Origin: Bacteroidota bacterium
GTDB taxonomy: Bacteria > Bacteroidota > Bacteroidia > Chitinophagales > Chitinophagaceae
Direction: 5' to 3'
DNA length: 64,000 nt
Assembly (NCBI GenBank): GCA_016706595.1
Contig: JADJJH010000003.1
Location: 558,001-622,000 of the forward strand
Shown: positions 27,351 to 36,406 of the stretch, one piece after another
Position numbering within the stretch: the first letter of the stretch is position 1
How the letters are laid out: every line of letters begins with the position of its first letter
Position numbers and translations under genes: made by a program
Notes under the pieces: generated by a model
Databases searched by the model: none
What the model saw: the letters and a program-made list of their open reading frames with translations, nothing else
What the model was told of the DNA's origin: nothing

Positions 27351-29462
27351 ATGTTTACGCATAGCCGAAATATTTTACTAACGCCCATCGAATATCTAAA
27401 AGGTGTTGGTCCTACTAAAGCTGAATTGCTTCGCAGTGAATTAGGTATTTCGACGTATGGCGATATGCTCACAAATTTTCCATTTCGCTATGTAGATAGA
27501 AGCAAAATTGCAAGCATTCAACACATTCAAGAAGATGGGGGCTATGTACAATTATTGGGAAAAATTAATTTCTCAGAAATTGTTGGTGAAGGCAGAAGTC
27601 GCAGATTAGTGGCCAATTTTAAAGATACAAGCGGTATGGTTGAATTGGTTTGGTTTCAAGGCGTGAATATGATGGAGAAAGTGGTTCACGATGGAGGCGA
27701 CTTTTTAATTTACGGAAAAGCGAGTCGATTTAATGGTTATTGGAGTATGACTCACCCTGAACTTGAACGACTAGAAAAGGTTGATCTCGATAATTTTCCG
27801 CCATTTATTCCGGTGTATTCGGCAACGGAAAAACTTCGACAACGTTGGTTGGCTGGTCGTAATTATTTAAAACTTGTTCAAACATTATTTTTACAAATTA
27901 CCGAAAACGATATCATTGAAAATTTGCCCTTGTCGATCATACATACGCATCGATTGATGAATAGATTTTTAGCTTTGAAATGTATTCACTTTCCTGATAC
28001 CAATTTAAATCTGCAAAATGCAATTCATCGATTGAAGTTTGAAGAATTATTCGTTCATCAAATCGGCATCTGCAAACTCAAGCTCAATCATAAAAAGGAA
28101 CAAGGGTTTCGATTTGATAAAGTAGGCGAAAATTTCAATTCATTTTATAAAAACTATCTTCCTTTTGAGCTCACCGATGATCAAAAAGAAGTACTTCGTG
28201 AAATCAGAAAGGATACGCAAGTGGGTATACAAATGAACCGACTTTTACAAGGTGATGTGGGCAGCGGTAAAACGATAGTTGCTTTGTTGTGCATGTTATT
28301 AGCTATCGATAATGATTTTCAGACTTGTATGATGGCGCCTACCGAAATTTTAGCACAACAACATTTTAAAGGCATCGGTGAATTGTTGAAAGATATGCCC
28401 ATACGAATTGCATTTTTAAGTGGCAAATCAAAAGCGAAAGAAAAAAGGGAAACATTGACATTGCTGGCTGCAGGTGAAATTCAAATATTAATTGGTACAC
28501 ATGCATTGATTGAAGATACGGTGGTGTTTAAAAATTTAGGACTTTGTATCATTGACGAACAACATCGTTTTGGTGTTGCTCAACGCGCACAGCTGTGGAA
28601 GAAAAATACCTTAGCGCCACATATGTTGGTGATGACGGCAACGCCCATTCCTCGTACTTTAGCCATGACTAGTTATGGCGATTTAGACGTATCGGTCATT
28701 AAAAATTTACCACCGGGTCGTAAGCCTATTAGTACGATACATCGACCGGAAATTCATCGTGCAAAAGTGATGGATTTTATAAGAACTGAAATTGATCAAG
28801 GTCGACAAGCCTATATTGTTTATCCTTTAATTGACGAAAGCGAAAAATTAGACTATGAAAATTTGAAGGCAGGCTTCGAACAAGTGAAACAATATTTCCC
28901 TTCAAGTAAATATAATATCGCAATGGTGCATGGTAAACAAACCGTTGTTGAACGCGAAACTAATATGCAAAATTTTGTAGAAGGTAAGGCGCATATTATG
29001 GTGGCTACAACGGTAATTGAAGTGGGTGTAAATGTACCCAATGCCAGTGTGATGTTGATTGAAAGTGCCGAGCGATTTGGTTTATCGCAATTGCATCAGT
29101 TACGTGGTAGGGTAGGACGAGGCGCTGATAAATCCTATTGTATTTTATTAACTACCGATAAAATTACACCTACCGGAAAAATGCGTATGCATACGATGGT
29201 TACCGAAAGTAGTGGCTTTGCCATTGCCGAAAAAGATTTGGAATTACGAGGGCCAGGTGAAATTGATGGTACACGTCAAAGTGGGGCAGCCGATTTGAAA
29301 ATTGCCGATATTATTAAAGATGTTGAATTAATGGAATTGACTCGTGAAGCCGCAATCAAACTATTGCAAAGTGATCAGGATTTATTATTACCTGAACATA
29401 CAGCCTTACGACATTTTTTATTGAATAGAAAAGATAAAGAAGTCTGGAGTAAGATTTCGTAG
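27351..29462 (+). CDS. recG: ATP-dependent DNA helicase RecG
   Basis: 703 residues, normal for RecG. The wedge domain lies in the N-terminal third. Helicase motifs: I GDVGSGKTIVALL (about residue 300), Ia MMAPTEILAQQH, II IDEQHRFGVAQR (DEQH variant typical of RecG), III MTATPIPRTLAM, V MVATTVIEVGVNVPNA, VI QLHQLRGRVGRG. RecG remodels stalled forks and branched DNA. It converges tail to tail with the next gene with 27 bases between them. Confidence 0.96.
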   Translation: MFTHSRNILLTPIEYLKGVGPTKAELLRSELGISTYGDMLTNFPFRYVDRSKIASIQHIQEDGGYVQLLGKINFSEIVGEGRSRRLVANFKDTSGMVELVWFQGVNMMEKVVHDGGDFLIYGKASRFNGYWSMTHPELERLEKVDLDNFPPFIPVYSATEKLRQRWLAGRNYLKLVQTLFLQITENDIIENLPLSIIHTHRLMNRFLALKCIHFPDTNLNLQNAIHRLKFEELFVHQIGICKLKLNHKKEQGFRFDKVGENFNSFYKNYLPFELTDDQKEVLREIRKDTQVGIQMNRLLQGDVGSGKTIVALLCMLLAIDNDFQTCMMAPTEILAQQHFKGIGELLKDMPIRIAFLSGKSKAKEKRETLTLLAAGEIQILIGTHALIEDTVVFKNLGLCIIDEQHRFGVAQRAQLWKKNTLAPHMLVMTATPIPRTLAMTSYGDLDVSVIKNLPPGRKPISTIHRPEIHRAKVMDFIRTEIDQGRQAYIVYPLIDESEKLDYENLKAGFEQVKQYFPSSKYNIAMVHGKQTVVERETNMQNFVEGKAHIMVATTVIEVGVNVPNASVMLIESAERFGLSQLHQLRGRVGRGADKSYCILLTTDKITPTGKMRMHTMVTESSGFAIAEKDLELRGPGEIDGTRQSGAADLKIADIIKDVELMELTREAAIKLLQSDQDLLLPEHTALRHFLLNRKDKEVWSKIS

Positions 29463-29489
29463 AAGAAGGAATTAATTTAAAATAAATTA

Positions 29490-30125
29490 TTATTCGTGTT
29501 TAGGTTCTTCAGCCCCTTCCAATTTCTTCTCTTCTAACTTTGGCGCTTGTGCCTTTTTTAGTTCTTCTTCACTTACTTCTACACTGGTTAAAATAAAGTC
29601 AGTAACCACTTTCTTACCACCAAACCAAATTGAATATGTATCGTTAGGCAATGTGGTTAGCATAAATCCACCTTCGTTGGTAGTTGCCACGGTATACACT
29701 TTATTATCATTTGTTTTAAAACTTACCATACGATTGGCAGCCGGATTTTTTTCTTGTTTGGCTTTGGTTGTAGTATCTGTACTAATATTTTCGAAATTTT
29801 TTGAAAGTGTTTTGTCTAAGATAATTCTGCCGGCTACTGCACAGTTATCACATCCTCTTAGTTTAGGCGTTTTCGTTCCGCGAACGCTAATATCATAAGT
29901 GCTTTTTGTAGAAGGGTCAATTTGAATTTCTACAAATGTGATATTGATATTGTCATTCCCTGTAGGCATTTTTAAAGTAGAAGGAACCGGTCCCCCAAAT
30001 TTAGTACGTTCACGTTGTTTCATATATCGTTTACCGGTTGGGTCTAATGGAGTACCCGGAGCAGGTTGTGCAAAAGCTTGTAAACTGATTGAACTCATTA
30101 TGAATGCAAATATTATCCTTTTCAT
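29490..30125 (-). CDS. Secreted hypothetical protein with carboxypeptidase-regulatory-like strand region
   Basis: 211 residues with a signal peptide (MKRIIFAFIMSSISLQAFAQ). Two cysteines in GCDNCAVAG are in a CxxC arrangement. The region KVYTVATTNEGGFMLTTLPNDTYSIWFGG reads like a carboxypeptidase-regulatory or Cna-B type beta domain, a common fold of secreted Bacteroidota proteins. The last 35 residues are Glu/Lys-rich and disordered. Function unknown. Confidence 0.65.
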   Translation of the reverse strand: MKRIIFAFIMSSISLQAFAQPAPGTPLDPTGKRYMKQRERTKFGGPVPSTLKMPTGNDNINITFVEIQIDPSTKSTYDISVRGTKTPKLRGCDNCAVAGRIILDKTLSKNFENISTDTTTKAKQEKNPAANRMVSFKTNDNKVYTVATTNEGGFMLTTLPNDTYSIWFGGKKVVTDFILTSVEVSEEELKKAQAPKLEEKKLEGAEEPKHE

Positions 30126-30261
30126 TACGTTTTTTTAAGAAGCCAAAGGTAAAATATTTTACTTTTCAAAACGGGGTTATTTTTTTTAGATTGAGGCTGA
30201 GAGAAAATAATGTAGAGAAGATTTTCTGTCTGTATTAATATTGCGGAACTAAAGTAATGGG

Positions 30262-30741
30262 GTGAACGAAATTCTTGAAATATTTACTGATGGGGCAGCA
30301 AGAGGTAATCCAGGCAAAGGTGGATATGGAATTGTCATGAAATGGAAGAACACTCGTAAAGAGTTGAGTGGCGGTTATAGATATACCACCAATAACCGAA
30401 TGGAATTATTGGCTGTGATTGTTGCACTTGAATCTTTGACGCGGAAAGGACTTGATATAAAAATTACAACCGATAGTAAATATGTTGTGGATGCGGTTGA
30501 AAAAAAATGGGTTTTTGGATGGGTGAAAAAGCAATTTAAAGATAAAAAGAATAAAGATTTGTGGTTGCGATTTTTAGGATTATATGCTTTACACAATATT
30601 CGATTTCATTGGGTGAAAGGGCATGCCAATCATCCTGAGAATAATCGTTGCGACGAATTAGCTACACAAGCCGCAGATGGTAAAAATTTATTTATTGATG
30701 AATGGTTCGAAAACCATAAAGATGAAGAGAAATTATTTTAG
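30262..30741 (+). CDS. rnhA: Ribonuclease HI
   Basis: 159 residues starting at GTG 30262 (the nearby ATG is out of frame). It cuts the RNA strand of RNA-DNA hybrids. All four acidic catalytic residues are present: D10 (FTDGAARGNPG), E48 (NNRMELLAV), D71 (TTDSKYVVD) and D131 (NNRCDELA), as in E. coli. The basic handle KKWVFGWVKKQFKDKKNKDLW is also present. Convergent with the next gene, 9 bases apart. Confidence 0.95.
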   Translation: MNEILEIFTDGAARGNPGKGGYGIVMKWKNTRKELSGGYRYTTNNRMELLAVIVALESLTRKGLDIKITTDSKYVVDAVEKKWVFGWVKKQFKDKKNKDLWLRFLGLYALHNIRFHWVKGHANHPENNRCDELATQAADGKNLFIDEWFENHKDEEKLF

Positions 30742-30750
30742 GGTGGGGCA

Positions 30751-31899
30751 CTAAAACAAATCAAACTCTTCAGGCAAGGCAAAGTAAAATTTCATATTCG
30801 TTTGCAAGCTTGTATTTGCATTTTTAGTTAAGTCATTCGATAAGCCTGCCGATACATATATCCAAATACTTTTATACAAGTTCATATCTAATCCGCAATT
30901 GAATAACAAGGCATTGCTCGATAAGCGAATGGGAGTACCGCTATCATGTTGAAATTGAAGTTCAGAAAATCCTTTTAGTAAATTACTCCCAAAATAAAAA
31001 CGAGTATTGGCATACAACTGATGATTACTAAAGTTGCTTGTCGATAAATTGATACGATTGTGTAAACTAAAAACAAGCTGTGCCCAGTCACATTTTTTTC
31101 CTGGTTTGGTAGCATAAGTTATCCAAAATAAATGTTTGTTTAGTTTCGCATTCGCAAGTAAACTATCTGGCGTACTTAAGGCACTTGTATAAGCAATATC
31201 TAATCGCGAAGCATTCCAATGACTTGTTTTATAATCGGCGATAGATTGTGTGATACGTTCACTAATAATTTGTTGCAATAAGGTATCTTCAATTTGTTTC
31301 GATAAATTTTCATTCTCAGCTAATTCCAATGCGGTGATACGGTTTGCTTTCATATAACTCAGCTTCCGCGCCAAGACTAAATTTTCATAGGCATCTAATA
31401 ATGTATACACTTTTTGATTTAAAAATTCTTTGTCGTTTCTATAATCACCTTTATCTAATAAGGTGGTGCGAATGCCAAAAGATAAATGTCGACTATCTAA
31501 AATTTCATCATATTGTGTTGCTGCCGATATTCGGGTTTTACATAAGGTGCGTATCCAAATTTTTTGTTGATATTCTTGTAAGCTAATTTTATGATAAGCA
31601 TAACTGATGGGTGCAATTTCAGCGGCTAAGGATGTAGGCACTACAAATTTGTTTCCACTTCGAAAACTTGAAACCATCATTGAAAAATCGCGCGAGGCAC
31701 TCGGGTTCATAAATATACTTTGGTCATCGGCTAAGGCCACAAAGGCAGGAATATCCGGTACCGTAAAATTTAAACGGGTATGTTTTTGAATTTGCTAATC
31801 GATAATTCCTGTAAGGCTATTTTGAGCAGTTGATGTAAAAGCAAAACTGGCTATTAAAAAATTGACGGCGATAACTAAGTCTATTTTAATTTTATTCAT
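30751..31899 (-). pseudogene. Secreted hypothetical protein interrupted by an amber codon
   Basis: From the ATG at 31899 the frame encodes a signal peptide (about residues 1-25, MNKIKIDLVIAVNFLIASFA...) and reaches TAG at codon 35 (31795-31797). The same frame then continues uninterrupted (QKHTRLNFTVPDIPAF...) to 30751, about 382 codons in total. A GTG at 31740 could start a shorter product but would lack the export signal. The N-terminal NFTVPDIPAF followed by a 'IFMNPSASRDF' segment is a pattern of a Bacteroidota exported family of unknown function, and the C-terminal third looks like beta strands. Either a recent nonsense mutation, a sequencing error or suppression. The 128-residue gene lies 12 bases upstream in the same direction. 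Confidence 0.7.
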
Positions 31900-31911
31900 G
31901 ACTTATCATAC

Positions 31912-32298
31912 TTAAACAAGTAACACATAAAATTGATGAGTAATCATTTGTTCTCCAATGGTTTGTTGGTTGGCAGGTTGAACATTTTGCATCAGTACAT
32001 TACTATCTTGTTTAATGATAACCACAAATTCATAAGTACCTTCTGTGCCCTGTTCATATAATCCTTTAATACTGGCATGTACATCAATCAATCTGCCAGC
32101 ATGTTTTGACAAAGGTGCTTGCAATGTAAATATATCATCTTCACGATTGATATTATTTCCTGATTTTTGGAATGCAATTTCATTACTATCCTTTTCCCAT
32201 AAGGTGTATTTGTATGAAGCAGCAATTAATCCTTTGAAAACGATTTCGATCATTAAATCGCCTCCTTCGTGATTATATTTTAATCGCTCAACCGCCAT
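31912..32298 (-). CDS. Hypothetical protein, cytosolic
   Basis: 128 residues without signal peptide or membrane segment. It reads as a single beta-rich domain (MIEIVFKGLIAASYKYTLWE, YEFVVIIKQDSNVLMQNV). No family recognised. It is followed after 12 bases by the amber-interrupted secreted gene and preceded by a decayed gene end, so it belongs to a small minus-strand cluster that is degrading. Confidence 0.55.
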   Translation of the reverse strand: MAVERLKYNHEGGDLMIEIVFKGLIAASYKYTLWEKDSNEIAFQKSGNNINREDDIFTLQAPLSKHAGRLIDVHASIKGLYEQGTEGTYEFVVIIKQDSNVLMQNVQPANQQTIGEQMITHQFYVLLV

Positions 32299-32341
32299 GT
32301 CATTGAATTAAGTTTACAAAGTACAATACTTCTTTGAAAAC

Positions 32342-32640
32342 TTAAGGATGTGATGAAAAAATAAAATTTGTGATATTGGATTCAAGAATAGGACTGTCCA
32401 ACAGATCAACATTGCCGTCGCCATTAATGTCGGTAATTAAATATCCGAAAGCAAAAATCATGATATCGGTTTCCAATAAATTGGTAAATAGCAAGTTAAA
32501 ATTGTTATTTGCATCATTGGTGCTTCCACCGGCGGGTTAACCGGTTAAGCCTATAAAAGCATATAGTGAAGTCTTTTTAGAATAATAGGTGAAGCAAAAA
32601 TGCTTTGTTAGGTGTAACTTGTACCCTACGAACTTTTATT
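32342..32640 (-). pseudogene. Remnant of the 3' end of a secreted-protein gene
   Basis: The minus strand encodes STNDANNNFNLLFTNLL, then GYLITDINGDGNVDLLDS, ending FIFSSHP at a TAA (32342-32344). The DINGDGNVD loop is a calcium-binding dockerin-like motif often found near the C-terminus of Bacteroidota secreted proteins. Upstream the frame is broken by a TAA about 35 codons before and by a frameshift (KVRRVQVTPNKAF in another frame). No intact start exists. The rest of the 32641-33068 gap has no recognisable content apart from a 33-codon frame near 32875. Confidence 0.6.
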
Positions 32641-33068
32641 AAACCCATGAAATAAATAATAGTTAGGTGGTGGAGCATTATTTTAGTTTCATGTCTTTTG
32701 TGCTTTTAATGGATATTTCGACGTTCACAGTCAGGAATATATGGTAAACAATTTTCTCGTTCAAGTGCCGAGAATATTCATAGATCATTTTGTGTTTTTC
32801 TGTTTGAATCATTATTAATGTCTTCTATACATTTCTGTTCGGGATTATTTGGCTTAGAATCTCGTTTGTTTGTAGACATGTTTATTTTTGATATTCGGCG
32901 TTCCTAATTTCATAGTATAGGTTTCTAATAGATATAAAAAGTTGTTTTTGGTGATTTTGTTAATAAACTATACTAGTACTTTTCTTTTGGAGCGTTCGAT
33001 TTAGTGAAATGAATGAAAATGAAACTCGCTTTACAGAATATAAAGGTTCCTCAGATTATATTTGCCGC

Positions 33069-34055
33069 ATGAATCCTCAAAAACGTGTGTACGACAATAT
33101 CGTACAAGCCATTGGCAATACCCCGCTCATTAAATTAAATCATATTACCAAAGATTTTCCTTGTCCTGTCTATGCCAAGGTCGAATACTTTAATCCGGGT
33201 AATAGTATCAAAGATCGAATTGCTTTAAATTTAATTGAAGATGCCGAACGAAGTGGTAAATTAAAACCGGGTGGCACTATTGTGGAATGTACCAGTGGCA
33301 ACACCGGTATGGGACTTGCCTTGGTGGCTTTAACCCGTGGCTATAAATGTGTTTTTACTTTGGCCGATAAAATGAGTAAAGAAAAAATCGATATCCTTAG
33401 AGCGATGGGTGCCGAGGTTCATGTTTGTCCTACCAATGTTGAACCTGAAGACCCTCGTTCATATTATTCAGTTGCAGCGCGAATAGCCAAAGAGCGTGAT
33501 GGTTGGAATCCCGATCAATATAATAATTTATGTAATCGTGAGGCGCATTATATGAGCACTGGTCCTGAAATTTGGGATCAAACTGAAGGCAAGATTACGC
33601 ATTATGTGGCGTCAACCGGAACAGGTGGCACCTTAATTGGAACCGGTAAATATTTAAAAGAGCAAAATCCGGATGTGCAAGTTTGGGGTATCGATCCTGA
33701 CGGGTCTATTTTAAAACATTGGTTTGATACAGGTGAAATTAAACCTGAGCTAGCAAAAGTATATGCCGTTGAAGGGATGGGCGAAGATTTTATTCCTGAA
33801 AATTACGATCGTCAATACATCAATCATATCGAAACCATACAAGATAAAGAATCGTTGTTAATGTGTCGTCGATTAGCGAAAGAAGAAGGTTTGTTTTGTG
33901 GTTCATCGGCAGGTGCAGCAGTACAAGGTTTATTACAATTGAAAGATAAATTGAAGCCAACAGATTTAGTAGTGGTGATTTTACATGATCACGGAAGTAG
34001 ATATGTTGGTAAAATTTATAACGACGAGTGGATGAAGGAGAAAGGATTTCTATAG
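33069..34055 (+). CDS. PLP-dependent cysteine synthase / cystathionine beta-synthase
   Basis: 328 residues from the ATG at 33069; the longer reading to 33009 adds a poor N-terminus. It is a fold-type II PLP enzyme: AIGNTPLIKLN at residue 13, the PLP lysine in NPGNSIKDRIA (about residue 46), the phosphate/substrate loops TSGNTGMGLA and STGTGGTLIGTG, and SSAGAAV. The ending GSRYVGKIYNDEWMKEKGFL is typical of the Bacteroidota group labelled cysteine synthase or cystathionine beta-synthase, lacking CBS regulatory domains. The two reactions cannot be separated from sequence. Single gene; heptamer repeats overlap its stop codon. Confidence 0.88.
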   Translation: MNPQKRVYDNIVQAIGNTPLIKLNHITKDFPCPVYAKVEYFNPGNSIKDRIALNLIEDAERSGKLKPGGTIVECTSGNTGMGLALVALTRGYKCVFTLADKMSKEKIDILRAMGAEVHVCPTNVEPEDPRSYYSVAARIAKERDGWNPDQYNNLCNREAHYMSTGPEIWDQTEGKITHYVASTGTGGTLIGTGKYLKEQNPDVQVWGIDPDGSILKHWFDTGEIKPELAKVYAVEGMGEDFIPENYDRQYINHIETIQDKESLLMCRRLAKEEGLFCGSSAGAAVQGLLQLKDKLKPTDLVVVILHDHGSRYVGKIYNDEWMKEKGFL

Positions 34056-34094
34056 TAGGCAGTATGTAGTAAGCAGTAGGCAGTAAGCAGTAAA
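34053..34094. repeat. Tandem 7-base repeat overlapping a stop codon
   Basis: Six imperfect copies of a heptamer (tAGTAGG, CAGTATG, TAGTAAG, CAGTAGG, CAGTAAG, CAGTAAA) begin at the TAG of the PLP enzyme gene. The same heptamer forms the repeat at 4761-4825. A GGGTTCGAA-type short repeat follows near 34186-34209 and resembles one at 26105-26113. Confidence 0.55.
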
Positions 34095-34218
34095 TACACA
34101 TCCTGCAAGCGTATGTTGGTACTTCCTAAATCGGGCATCCCCAATGAAAGTAATTAATGGGTTGTATCCACAAATTCTCGAACGCCAAATTTCGAACCCC
34201 GAACCCCGAAACAATAAC

Positions 34219-34809
34219 TCACTTCGTCACTTTTATCAATTGCTCTTCTGCGTAAGCTTTATATTTTGATCCTGATGCCAATAACTTAAACATCTTATCG
34301 GCTTTTGCATTTTTACCGGTTTTTACATACGCTTGCGCCAAGTAGTATTGTATATCCTCACGCTGCGTAGCGTCGGCTTCAGGCAAGGCATCTTCTAGAT
34401 ATCGAATACTTCGTTTAAAGTTTCCGGCATTAAAGTATTGCATGCCTTGTTGGTAATCGGTAAGACTTGCCTCTGCATCAAATGCGCTAACACTTTCTAC
34501 TTGGTTATTTGATATATTTTTGTCTTGCGAATAATTGAGTTGATTTGAATTATAGTTCGTAGCCGGTTTCGAATTGCTTAGACCTACATTACTTCCTTTT
34601 TTGGCAGCTATTTTTTTAGCCTCTTGAGGTTTGTTATCCAATAGATAATCACTTTCACTATTTGATAAAGATTCTTTCTCGCGCATAGCAATGGGGGCTG
34701 AACTTCGAGTATTATCTTTGTTTCTCACTTCTTCCGTCGGACGAATTTTTGCAACCGACATCGCAGAACTTGGCGGTGGGGCATCTTCGGTAATAACCTC
34801 TTTATATTC
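34219..34809 (-). CDS. C-terminal half of a split anti-sigma-like gene (TPR part)
   Basis: The frame is open from 34809 to 34219; an internal ATG at 34761 (MSVAKIRPTEEV...) exists but the codons before it (NEYKEVITEDAPPPSSA) are also protein-like and continue the preceding frame in another register. The protein part is low-complexity and Ser/Asn/Lys-rich, ending in tetratricopeptide-type helices (YQQGMQYFNAGNFKRSIRYLEDAL, IQYYLAQAYVKTGKNAKADKMF). Together with 34808-35392 it would form one periplasm-facing protein. See the homopolymer finding. Confidence 0.6.
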   Translation of the reverse strand, partial: EYKEVITEDAPPPSSAMSVAKIRPTEEVRNKDNTRSSAPIAMREKESLSNSESDYLLDNKPQEAKKIAAKKGSNVGLSNSKPATNYNSNQLNYSQDKNISNNQVESVSAFDAEASLTDYQQGMQYFNAGNFKRSIRYLEDALPEADATQREDIQYYLAQAYVKTGKNAKADKMFKLLASGSKYKAYAEEQLIKVTK

Positions 34810-35392
34810 ATTTTTTTTCGGGAGGCAATGCCTTGATTTGTTTTATAGGTTGAGATTCAGGCGTGGTAGGAGGGACTTGTATACTCGTGATTTCACTACT
34901 TGAATTTTCGGGACGATACTCCGTTTGTTTTTCACTTAGAGGAACCGTCGTCTCATGTATATTTTTCGCCAAGCTTTGTTCGTGTGATTTAATGTAAGAA
35001 AACACGGTATAGCCTCCGAGTCCCATAAATAATAAAATACTTGCCGCAACTTGCCATTTATATTTCGAAAAGAAATGCAAGGTTTCGGGCTTATTGGTGG
35101 CTGAAGTTTCGATTGCCCCTTTTATACCTTTTAGTTTATTGATTTGTGTGACCGGATGTTGCGCAATGATTTTTGTTTCAATCGCTTTTTGAATTTCTTC
35201 AATAGCGGTATTGGAATCTATTTCAGGGTTTTCCATCAATCCATCGATGGCATCCGAGCATAAAGCGCAATCATTTAAATGACTCTCAACCAAATACACT
35301 TCTTCCTGTTCGAGTGTATTTTGCAAATATTGAATTAATTGCTGCTTACTCAAACACTTACTGGGTGTAAAAATATGGTCGTGATTACTCAT
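34808..35392 (-). CDS. N-terminal half of a split anti-sigma-like gene (zinc finger and membrane anchor)
   Basis: 194 residues before a TGA. Residues about 13-50 contain a zinc-finger-like anti-sigma motif (LxxHLNDCALCSDAIDGLM, an HxxxCxxC pattern), and one membrane helix lies near residue 115 (WQVAASILLFMGLGGYTVF). The rest is periplasmic and Pro/Glu/Ser-rich. The start overlaps the sigma-factor gene by 8 bases, the arrangement expected for an anti-sigma factor. The end lies in an A8 run; with one A fewer the frame joins the downstream TPR part. Probably a regulator that holds the ECF sigma factor at the membrane. Confidence 0.7.
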   Translation of the reverse strand: MSNHDHIFTPSKCLSKQQLIQYLQNTLEQEEVYLVESHLNDCALCSDAIDGLMENPEIDSNTAIEEIQKAIETKIIAQHPVTQINKLKGIKGAIETSATNKPETLHFFSKYKWQVAASILLFMGLGGYTVFSYIKSHEQSLAKNIHETTVPLSEKQTEYRPENSSSEITSIQVPPTTPESQPIKQIKALPPEKK

Positions 35393-35987
35393 GTATATTA
35401 CCCAATTTGATTTTTAAATTTCGTTTGCCGTTTTGTATATGGCTTTTCACTTGCATAAAGGTAAAGCCGGTATGGTCCATAATTTCATGATATGTTTTCT
35501 TTTCGAGATAAAATAACTTAACACAAACTGATTGTTCTTCGCTTAAATTCGGAATCTCTTCTTCCAGTCTATTCAGCATCATTTCTTTTCGATGCTGTGG
35601 ATGCGCGTCCCCTTCATATTCCACACCGGGATCCTGAATTAGTTCAAAAGAAACCGTTTGGTATTTGCGCCCCCTCAATTCCATCAAGCAAAAATTTTGC
35701 GACACCCGGTACAACCAACCGGTAAAAAACTGAATTTCATGTTTCAAAATATCTTGCATTAACTTCTCAAAAATTTGCATCGTAGCATCTTTGGCATCAT
35801 CGGGCTGCTTGAGATATTTCATACAAACACCAAATACAAGATGATAATATCTTTTAAAAAGTACGGAAAGCACTTCAGGATCTTTCGAACTCCTGTATAT
35901 GGCTAATAATTCCTCGTCGGTATGGTTCTTTAAAATTTGGGCCACGTTCAAAAACGAATGTACAATAAATGTGTATTCGGTACGCAA
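35385..35987 (-). CDS. ECF-type RNA polymerase sigma factor
   Basis: 200 residues from the TTG at 35987; no ATG lies near the N-terminus and a TTG at 35951 (before NVAQILKN) is an alternative. Region 2 is LFKRYYHLVFGVCMKYLKQPDDAKDATMQIFEKLM (cited piecewise; about residues 44-78), region 2.4-like GWLYRVSQNFCLMELR, and region 4 is EEQSVCVKLFYLEKKTYHEIMDHTGFTFMQVKSHIQNGKRNLK with the usual helix-turn-helix. It directs RNA polymerase to a stress or envelope regulon. It overlaps the anti-sigma-like gene, so the two are one operon. Confidence 0.85.
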   Translation of the reverse strand: MRTEYTFIVHSFLNVAQILKNHTDEELLAIYRSSKDPEVLSVLFKRYYHLVFGVCMKYLKQPDDAKDATMQIFEKLMQDILKHEIQFFTGWLYRVSQNFCLMELRGRKYQTVSFELIQDPGVEYEGDAHPQHRKEMMLNRLEEEIPNLSEEQSVCVKLFYLEKKTYHEIMDHTGFTFMQVKSHIQNGKRNLKIKLGNIHE

Positions 35988-36087
35988 AAACTAAACAAGT
36001 TCTAGAAGTACTTTTAAATTAAATCTTTAATTTACTATTTTAGCCATTAGGTCCCTGTTCATTAAAGTTGTTGGTATATTTCATTTT

Positions 36088-36363
36088 CTAGATTATGCCT
36101 TCAATCATTATATCCCATTGTACATTTAGTAGTTTCATACTTGCGTTTACTATATTTCTTCGTACGTTTGTTATATTTCTTGGTGCGTTTAGTAAATTCA
36201 TACTTGCGCATGTTATATTTCTTGAAGCGTTTATCAAGTTCATATTTGCGCTAAGTAAATTTCTTTGTGCACATTGCATATTTCTTCGTGCGTTCGGTAG
36301 TTTCATACTTGCGTTTAGTATATTTCTTCGTGCGCTAGGTAGCTCTAAAGTTATTGCCATCAC
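36088..36363 (-). CDS. Possible heptad-repeat protein encoded by a minisatellite
   Basis: 91 codons (MMAITLELPSARRNILNAS...) consisting almost entirely of 7-residue units such as NARRNM, NASMKL, NASRNI. Because the repeat is 21 bases, it reads open in this frame and also on the opposite strand (36095-36376), so openness is not evidence of translation. No upstream signal specific to it. It may be non-coding. I list it because comparable ARRN-type repeats are the kind of sequence sometimes annotated as proteins. Confidence 0.25.
   Translation of the reverse strand: MMAITLELPSARRNILNASMKLPNARRNMQCAQRNLLSANMNLINASRNITCASMNLLNAPRNITNVRRNIVNASMKLLNVQWDIMIEGII
36110..36340. repeat. 21-base minisatellite, 11 units
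   Basis: Eleven imperfect, perfectly phased 21-base units, consensus ATATTTCTTCGTGCGTTTAGT with a second variant AGTTTCATACTTGCGTTTAGT. Units differ by 2-8 bases and the two variants tend to alternate. Positions 36110-36130, 36131-36151 and so on to 36320-36340. A unit length divisible by three keeps a frame on both strands. Confidence 0.85.
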
Positions 36364-36406
36364 TTACCAAATCTGAAAATTTATAAGCACAATAGGCGCA
36401 TAGAAA

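Noticed and set aside
35986..36003. 18-base match AAAAACTAAACAAGTTCT with 46166-46183
   Set aside because: Both sites lie near gene starts, but in an AT-rich 64 kb an occasional 18-base match can arise by chance and the flanks do not align.
36095..36376. Plus-strand frame through the minisatellite
   Set aside because: It is open only because of the 21-base period; strings of Phe/Ile with no signal or partner.
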